Shown here: one piece after another, positions 57,041 to 64,000 of the stretch
How the letters are laid out: every line of letters begins with the position of its first letter
How positions within the stretch are numbered: position 1 is the stretch's first letter
Assembly: GCF_037893015.1 (NCBI RefSeq)
Contig: NC_133665.1
Coordinates: forward strand, 23,074,869-23,138,868
DNA: 64,000 nucleotides
Direction: 5' to 3'
Source of the DNA: Macrotis lagotis
Lineage: Eukaryota > Chordata > Mammalia > Peramelemorphia > Peramelidae
Position numbers and translations under genes: made by a program
Notes under the pieces: generated by a model
Databases searched by the model: none
What the model saw: only the letters and a program-made list of their open reading frames with translations
What the model was told of the DNA's origin: nothing

Positions 57041-57635
57041 TTTAATCTTTATGAATTATGTGACCAATAAAGAGTGGTATGATACAGAGAAGAGTACTTT
57101 GGAGTTTTCAGTAACTCAGAATGGTTTTAGATGTATAAATGTATGAGGTGAATGTGGAATAAGTGACTAGAAAGATATTTGACCTAATTTGGATATATTT
57201 ATTTGTTCCTGGGCTCCTGGAAGTTATTCCTTTGCCATATTTGCTATAATATAATGTGATTGATTTCCTTGTCTTGCACAAAGAAAGGTATATTTTGTAT
57301 CTTTTTACAAAGGAAGGATGATTCAGCATAGGAATCTGGAAAGCAAAGTGGGTGTTGCCTCCTTGGAAAGTTATGGCATGTGTATGGGGGGGCAAGAAAC
57401 ATGATATTTAGGAAATATGAAGAAAAAAAAGCAGAATTGTTTTGTCTGTGGCCAACCAGTAGTGTGAAGCTAGCAAGTGTGGTGAGTGTTAGCATGTGAA
57501 AGGAAAAGAAGTGTTTATAATGTATTCTGAGTGTACAATTCACTATAATATCAAGTGAATACCAAGGCTGGTAGCTCATATCAGTGCATTTGTGGAGTTC
57601 ATTTCCATGTCAGAGAAGTCTGAGTATTATGACCA
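57041..57635. other. Unassigned DNA
   Basis: No repeat recognised. Overlapping minus-strand frames at 57108-57579 have no family signature. Confidence 0.35.
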
Positions 57636-57639
57636 AAGG

Positions 57640-58360
57640 ACAACCTAATTGTGCACATCTTTTGATCTAGCAATACCACTACTGGGTTTGTAACCCAGAG
57701 ATCATTTAACAAGGGAAAAGGACCTATGTGCATAAAAATACATGAAGCAACTCTTTTTGTGGTAGCAAAAAAAAATTAGAAATTGAGGAAATGCCATCAA
57801 TTGGGAATGACTGAATGAGTTATGGTATGTGAATGTAATGAAAGACTCTTATGCAGTAAGAAAAAATGAGCAGACAATTTTCATAAAAACCTCGGAAAAC
57901 TTGTATGAAATGACACAAAGTGAAATGAGTGGAAGCAGGGAAGCACTGTATACAGTAACAGCAACTTTGAGTGATGATCAACTATGAATGACATAACTCT
58001 CTCTTCTAAGCAATGCAATGACCCAAGACAGTTACAAAGGACTCATGAGGGAAAATGTTATCCACATTCAGAGAAGGAACTGATGGATTATGGATACAGA
58101 TCAAAGCATATTATTTTTGCTATATTTTTCCTGTTTTTTGGGGGGGGTCTGCGTCTTCCTTCACAACTATAATAACTTAGAAATTTGTTTTCCATGATTG
58201 CTAATATATAGATATAATTTTTATAAAATTGATTACCACTTTATGAAGAGGGGAGAGCAAGGATGAAGGAAGAAAAATTAGAATTCAAAATTTTATAAAA
58301 ATGAATGCTGAAAATTTTCATTACATATATTGAGGAAGAAATAAAATACCACCAAAAATA
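57640..58360 (+). mobile_element. L1 LINE 3' end, sense, 5'-truncated, older
   Basis: ttttgatctagcaataccac, aaatgccatcaattgggaat, gagttatggtatgtgaatgt, then the 3' UTR with ggatacagatcaaagcatat and aaaatgaatgctgaaaattt, and an A-rich end near 58330-58360. Confidence 0.8.
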
Positions 58361-58364
58361 AAAA

Positions 58365-59755
58365 AGAAGCCTGAGTGTGGAGGATTCAATGGAAAAATGA
58401 ATCAATGAATGAATGAATAAATGAAAAAATGATAAAAAAAACCAAACTGATTCTTCCTCTCAAGGAGCTCACATTTTAATAGAGAAGATATCAACTACTT
58501 GAATTTTTGTACTTTTGGTGAGATATTGGTTGATTATTATGCATTGGTTGCTAGTGATACTCTCTTTTCTTGCCCCCTATTTTAGCACATATATCAATCT
58601 AAAGCAAGCAATGATGAAAACTGATGGATCAGGGTTTGTCAAGTACAATTTATTTGAATTATGGGTATTGATGAATTTTGTGTTAGCAAAGTGCCAACCT
58701 TGACATTAATGCTAGAAACAGCAAGAAGACAGCTCCACGATCCCCATTCTTTCACAAGAGTTGATGAAAAATAATGCGTCGCTTTTTTGCTTCTAGTAAA
58801 ACAGTGATCTTCTCCCTTCCCATTTTTCAGGGCTAGCAGGAGGAGGTCTTGACCTTTCTGGACAGTTTCACTTTGTTTTTGCATGTAGACTCAAATTTTC
58901 TAGCTCTTCAGTGTGGGTATCCTTCATGACCAGAAGTTGGGGTAGTTGTAGATCCCTGTGTAGTTAACAGTCAAGGGAGATCATTTTTTCTTATAGAATA
59001 TAGATTATTGAAACTTTCATGCTGATTGTTAGGTTGCAAGACACTTGCTCATTGTTTAAGATCTCTTATATGAGACTATATATTTAGACTGAGGAGCTAG
59101 TTTTTATGGATTTCTTTAATGAGTGATTGAATGAGAGACTCCAAGGAGTCTTAGAAGATTTTGCTCCAGATAACTTGGCAGATCTAATGGAAAGGCATTT
59201 TTATCTTAGTGAATGAAATGAATAGTATAAGAGTCTATAATGTGGTAGTCAAAGGACTGGTATGAATAAATGGGCATTCAATTGCATCTTTAGGCCCATG
59301 TGTCAAGAAGTTAACAGACAATGATAACTTTCCAAATATTGATATTTTATCTCGTTTCACAGTCTTTTTTTGTCTATAGCTCTAGTCATCTGACTCACTA
59401 GTGTGAGTGGTCCAGGGATTAGGATGGGTTAGGTAGGCAAGGAACAGGCAAGAGATCCTAAGGATGAAGTAATACTGAACCCACCTGGGTTTATGTTTCG
59501 AAAGTGTGAGCCTTAGTCACCTGGTATAGTGGTTCAGGGAGTACAAACCTACCATACTCATTTGGATAGGAAATGTGGATAATGCTCTTTCCCAAGACCA
59601 TGTTCATTGGTATAGATCTAAGGTCTTCTCCATGATTCCACTACAACAACCAAGATTCAATTTCTGAAGGCAGAAGAGGTTGCAAATAGCCACAATAAAG
59701 CCTGGGGATGAGAAAGAACTGAACAACATACTTCCTGTCCTTTAAAAAAACAAAT
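58365..59755. other. Unassigned DNA
   Basis: No repeat or gene recognised. Frames at 58515-58703 and 58639-58884 overlap on opposite strands. Confidence 0.35.
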
Positions 59756-59764
59756 ACACAAAAA

Positions 59765-60005
59765 AGTGCTAGTGGTTCAGTCAATAGTGATGAGCCTGAA
59801 GTCAAGAAAAACCTTGTTCAAATCCAGTTTCAGTCATTTATTAGTGATTTGACCCTGTGAAAATCACTTAACCTATGTCTGTTTCAGTTTTTTAAAATAA
59901 AATGGGGGCAATAATAACACCTGCCTCTAAAGAGTATTGTAAGGATTAAAAGAAATAATATTTGTAAAGCACCTACCATAAGGCCAGGAAATTATTAAGC
60001 ACTTA
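59765..60005 (+). mobile_element. MIR/THER-type SINE, sense
   Basis: gttcaaatccagtttcagtc, gtgaaaatcacttaacctat, ttaaaataaaatgggggcaa, aataacacctgcctctaaag and tatttgtaaagcacctacca are in sense MIR/MON order. Confidence 0.8.
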
Positions 60006-60146
60006 GAGTTTATTTCTTTTCTTTCTAAACAGAAGGAATTGTGAGGCCTTGTTTAGTGGTTAGGCAAAAGAGTTTAAATTCAGGCTTTGGAAATAAAGGA
60101 GATCAAAGGAATGATTGCAGCAATTGTTAGCAATATTCAGCATTTT

Positions 60147-60698
60147 GAAAGGGGTCACCAGTAGCAAACTGTGGTATATGTATGTCATGGAACACTATTG
60201 TTCTATTAGAAACCAGGAGGGATGTGAATTCAGGGAAGCCTGGAGAGATTTGCATGAACTGATGCTGAGTGAGATGAGCAGAACCAGAAAAACACTATAC
60301 ACCCTAACAGCAACATGGGGGGGCGATGATCAACCTTGATGGACTCACTCATTCCATCAGTGCAACAATCAGGGACAATTTCGGGCTGTCTGCAGTGGAG
60401 AATACCACCTGTATCCAGAGTGTGGAGTTTGAACAAAGACCAAGGACTATTACCTTTAATTTAGGGAAAAAAACTGATCTCATTGTCTGATCTTTCTATC
60501 TCTTATACTTTATGTTTCTTCCTTAAGGACATGATTTCTCTCACCACATTCAATTTGGATCTGTGTATACCACGGAAACAATGTAAAGACTGGCAAATTG
60601 CCTTCCTTGGGGGGTAGGAGGAAGGAAGTAAGATTAGGGGAAAAATTGTAGAACTCAAAATAAATAAAACCTTAAAAAAAGAAAGGAATCAGCAGGAA
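60147..60698 (+). mobile_element. L1 LINE 3' end, sense, 5'-truncated
   Basis: L1 starts at about 60165 (aaactgtggtatatgtatgt). The ORF2 end (KLWYMYVMEHYCSI, then MLSEMSRTRKTLYTLTATWG) stops at 60337-60339. The 3' UTR ends with an A run at about 60674-60680. Flanks gaaaggggtcaccag (60147) and gaaaggaatcagcagg (60681) may be a decayed target duplication. Confidence 0.88.
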
Positions 60699-60699
60699 G

Positions 60700-61240
60700 A
60701 AAACAAGAGGACTGCTTCCCAAGAAAACATATAGACAAACTAACAACTTTTTCCTCTGCAGACTCAAAAGCCCAATAGAAAATAAGGAAACTATATGTGC
60801 TTCTTTCAGGGAGCAGAGATCTTTGCAAGAGCTCAATGGTTTCCTCTCTGAGAAATGTGGAGAGGCAAGTTCATTCCTTCCCCAAGAAGAAAAAATTGGA
60901 TAAACCTTGAAACATGGAAAAACTGATGGGATATACAGATGGAAGAAGTCTGGAAATAGGAGGCCAAATATAATTTTTATAGTTTAGATGGGAAAATGTG
61001 CCTCTCCATCTCTTACTAATGTGGAGTCATAGAATTAGAAATATTAGGGTCACTAGGTTCAAGTCCCTCATTTTGAATCTAAGGAAAGTGAAGTACAGAG
61101 AAGTTTAAATAGTTTCAAAAAAGGTTATGTATTCAGTGCTTAGAATCAGGATTTGAATGCAGTCTTCGTGAATTCAATCCTATTCCCTATCCACCATGGG
61201 AAAGGAGGGGATGACTAATTTCAATGACTGATTCATAGTT
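60700..61240. other. Mostly unassigned; antisense MIR trace at 61030-61200
   Basis: agtccctcattttgaatcta, aggaaagtgaagtacagag and ttcaatcctattccctatcc fit an antisense MIR. Confidence 0.4.
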
Positions 61241-61242
61241 GC

Positions 61243-61398
61243 TGGGGCATCTAGGTGGTGAAGTGGACAGAGTACTGGCCCAGAAGTCAGGAGGACCTGA
61301 GTTCAAATCTAGTCTCAGATATAAAATACTTGCCTAGCTGCGTGACCTTGGGCAAGTCACTTAACCCCACCACTTTGTAAAAGCAAACAAAAAAAACC
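61243..61398 (+). mobile_element. tRNA-like SINE, sense
   Basis: ggggcatctaggtggtgaag, agaagtcaggaggacctgag, ttgggcaagtcacttaaccc, then an A-rich tail. Moderately diverged. Confidence 0.88.
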
Positions 61399-61404
61399 CC
61401 AGTT

Positions 61405-61740
61405 CTTGTTGTTTGTCCTGTGATTTTGAAGAGGACTAATGGCATCATGGTGCCATGTCTTAATTCATGTGTGAATTGGATTTAAGTGAGGCAGTGGAGA
61501 ACAAAGTCATGAGCCACACTCTCTCTTCCAGAATCCCAGAAGTCCAGTGGTAAAAATTCAACTCAAAAGGTAGTATGCCTGGGATGCAGTGGATGATCTT
61601 AGTATCTATGATGTCTGATCAAGTTCTAAGTCCTCCACAGTACCTACTTCAGCATCTTCATAACCTTTGGAACAAATTGTTCTTACCTATGCATCCCAAC
61701 CAGGGGAAGTTTTACATGCTTGGGGTAGATAGCAACAATA
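61405..61740 (+). repeat. Marsupial retroposon fragment (unnamed SINE-like family)
   Basis: ttgttgtttgtcctgtgatt, gaagaggactaatggcatca, gtgaattggatttaagtgag, ctgggatgcagtggatgatc and gttctaagtcctccacagta match a family I know from marsupial DNA. The head is shared with 62080-62402. The 70-codon frame at 61575-61787 is a chance frame within it. Confidence 0.55.
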
Positions 61741-61916
61741 AATATATGCGATATGGAGGCTGTTTGGAGGTGTTGACTACTAAATAGTAAAAAATGTGGT
61801 CTGAGTATTTTGACTATTGAGTTTGGAAGGAGAAACATTGATTGTGATTGAGTTCAAGATAAGAATTGTTATAAAGTGAAAAACCTGCTTGACTGTGACA
61901 CTTAAATGGTGTATGT

Positions 61917-61935
61917 AAGTGTGTGTGTGTGTGTG
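61917..61935 (+). repeat. (TG)n tract
   Basis: About nine tg units. Confidence 0.9.
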
Positions 61936-62084
61936 AGTGTATGTAGGGGATAGGGCAGATGATGTTGATCACAGATATTTGTCTCTATTAGAATTTGTAA
62001 CTGGATAGTTATCTGTCAGAGAGGAATGAGCAATGATGAAAAATATATAATCAGGTCATATCTGGTAAAGTCATTGGACTTGTT

Positions 62085-62402
62085 GGTAGTGTTTGTCTTT
62101 CATTCTTGAAGAAAACAATGACATCAGGGAGGTTGCCATGATGTGCAAGTGAACTGGATTTACACGAAGGGGTGTTGTGCCATGTCACCAGTCTCACTTT
62201 CTCCTCTAAAGTCATCTAGGTTTAGTGGCCAGATGTGAATCAGGATGACCGATGATGGCCCTGGATTTGAGGAAATCAGGTTTAAGTGACTTACCCAAGG
62301 TCACACAGATAGTAAGTATCAAGTGTCTGGGAATAGTTTTGATCTTGGGTCCTTTTGACTTCAGGGTCAGTAATCTATGCACTTTGCCACCTAGCTGCCG
62401 CT
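62085..62402. mobile_element. Composite SINE: unnamed head joined to tRNA-like antisense tail
   Basis: The head is gtgtttgtctttcattcttg, acaatgacatcagggaggtt, gaactggatttacacgaagg and ggccagatgtgaatcaggat. From about 62280 it reads gtttaagtgacttacccaag to ccacctagctgccg, like an inverted tRNA-like SINE. The two parts abut without a visible duplication between them. Confidence 0.65.
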
Positions 62403-62460
62403 GATTGGACTTGTGTGCAAACTGAGGTCACCTTTTGATTCAATTTTTGAATAAGAGTTT

Positions 62461-62612
62461 TGTTTTTGTTTTTTTTAATAAGGCAATGGGGTTAAGTGGC
62501 TTGTCCAAAGCCACACAGCTAGGTAATTATTAAGTGTCCACAGCTGGATTTGAACTCAGATACTCCTGACTCCAGGGCCGGTGCTCTATCCACTGTGCCA
62601 CCTAGCTGCCCC
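62461..62612 (-). mobile_element. Marsupial tRNA-like SINE, antisense
   Basis: ttaataaggcaatggggtta, aagccacacagctaggtaat to cacctagctgcccc. Flanks aataagagtttt and aacaagagtttt form a likely duplication. Low divergence. Confidence 0.9.
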
Positions 62613-62614
62613 TA

Positions 62615-63855
62615 AACAAGAGTTTTTAAACAAAGTAAATGTAAATTTGATCTGTATTATTTTATGGATTATGCATAAAAAATAAAACATGTATTCATTG
62701 AACTATTAGTAGAACCTGATAACACGTTAATCTGGATCATGCCCAAGACAAAAGTGCTCCATTGCTCTCTAGAAAATTACCCTGAATGAGTATTCATGAC
62801 TAAGGGGGGAATGAACCAATCCAAGTCAGAAAAATACAGTGGGTTAAAGATTCTGTATTGATTAGTATTAGGATGAAACCTGTGAGTGACCTATGTACTT
62901 CTAGTCTGGACAAGTTAGGGAGATCCAATCTCAATAATATAATAAAAATATTGAATTATCCTTGGGAGATAATTTAAGAAATGAACTGGTAAAGTTTGAG
63001 GGAACCAATAGAATCTGGTATTGTCCATTGAAAGTAGAATGGAAGAAGACTCAGTCACTTCAGAAAGAAAACAATAGTTTGGGTTTTGTGCTTTTTTTGT
63101 GAGGTTATGTTTTGCTCTTGGCATCCTGACAATGTCACTTATTTTATTAGCAGTTGTTACAATATTTGTTTTCTCAGAAGCAAATGGAAGCTGGATTAGC
63201 CTTTCTGAATTAGCTCTTCCTGTGAATGATTTGTAGAAGATGGGGAAGGGGCAGAACATAGAAGGAGATGCTAAAAGGAAAAACAGGAAAAATTAAATGT
63301 CTTAAACTGAATTGTGTATTAGATCATCAACCTCCTAGTATATGAAGTTAAAATGCTATTTTCTGTATAACAGAGGTCAAATTCAGGGTATCTTTTAATG
63401 TAATCCCATTGGACATGTTTACACAGGCAGAATTAATCATAGATTTATTCAGACACCCAATTTACCACTTGCCTATATTCCCTAGGCCAAGAAATAAATT
63501 AAAATCAAAGGAATTTGTCCTCAAAGGAATTAAGTAAAGTCAGTTCTTTTTGTTCCACTTTTGCTCAGTTTCAACATATGTGTGTGTATATTTTGTAGAG
63601 GATTCAAATGTGCTTTATGTGCAACCAGGGGCTCAAAGCATGGTGTAATCAATCTCAACCAATGAGAAGAGTCTTACTAAACCCCTATTTCAAACATGTG
63701 AAAAAGAATTTTCATTCTCTTAGCCTATGTAGTCCAAGGGAGCATAAGTCTTCAATGTGCCAAGAGAATGTCCAGAAGTTTACTTTAGGGGGGGGGATGA
63801 GTGGAGATGACATTTTTGGCCTTAGAACCTCACGAAGGTTTTTTTCCTTTGCTCT
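62615..63855. other. Unassigned DNA
   Basis: No repeat recognised. The 114-codon minus-strand frame at 62915-63259 has no domain or family resemblance. Confidence 0.35.
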
Positions 63856-63859
63856 ATAA

Positions 63860-64000
63860 TTATGGCATTTATTTTTAATACTATTTTATTTTTTCCCCAT
63901 TTTATAAGACAAATTTTTGCATTCATTTTATAAGATTTTGAGTTCTAAATTTTTTCTCTACCTCTCCTCTTCCTAAAATGGTAGATAGTTTGATATAATT
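63860..64000 (-). mobile_element. L1 LINE 3' UTR, antisense, cut by window edge
   Basis: tataagattttgagttctaa, ttttttctctacctctcctc and aaaatggtagatagtttgat align with the start of the antisense L1 at 8950-9050. Confidence 0.65.

Noticed and set aside
62915..63259. 114-codon minus-strand frame
   Set aside because: No recognisable domain, no flanking splice or promoter signals that stand out; chance frame is likelier in AT-rich DNA of this length.

Overview
This window looks like nuclear DNA from a marsupial (metatherian mammal). It is AT-rich and CpG-poor. It carries a dozen or more full or partial copies of the marsupial tRNA-like SINE whose head reads ggcagctaggtgg and whose tail ends in ttgccttgcaaaa. 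It also carries marsupial-type L1 fragments, MAR1-type SINEs with a BovB/RTE-like tail, and old MIR, L2 and CR1/L3 elements. The SINE subtype hints at an Australian lineage, but that is inference from memory of repeat families.

I found no functional protein-coding exon, tRNA or rRNA. The long open frames are L1 relics, microsatellite read-through or chance frames inside SINEs. The one cellular-gene relic is a processed pseudogene of ARPC1A (Arp2/3 complex subunit 1A) at about 48024-49386. The window is best read as intergenic or deep intronic DNA.

Layout. 1-165 is an L1 3' end at the window edge. 245-3560 is an antisense L1 with ORF1 and part of ORF2 but no 3' half. 3560-9000 is old repeats, three SINE pieces and a small hAT element with a clear target duplication. 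8925-9690, 11560-12300 and 16760-17280 are antisense L1 3' ends. 13340-16480 is L2 and a long unclassified repeat, with microsatellites. 19420-21290 and 35610-36660 are the most complex, repeat-poor stretches and could hold conserved noncoding DNA. 21885-22380 is an old repeat that has captured a 43-bp copy of sequence from 1.6 kb upstream. 25760-37850 is a dense mixture of MIR, L2, MAR1, SINE and simple repeats. 41445-46900 is the largest element, a rearranged L1 with an internal inversion and a foreign three-copy tandem repeat. 47235-56600 is rich in CR1/L3 remains and also holds the ARPC1A pseudogene and a hAT relic. 57640-64000 is L1 3' ends, SINEs and the start of another antisense L1.

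No new gene system is present. The points most worth a second look are the rearranged L1, the templated duplication at 22011-22073, the pseudogene, two CTCF-like motifs and the two repeat-poor blocks.
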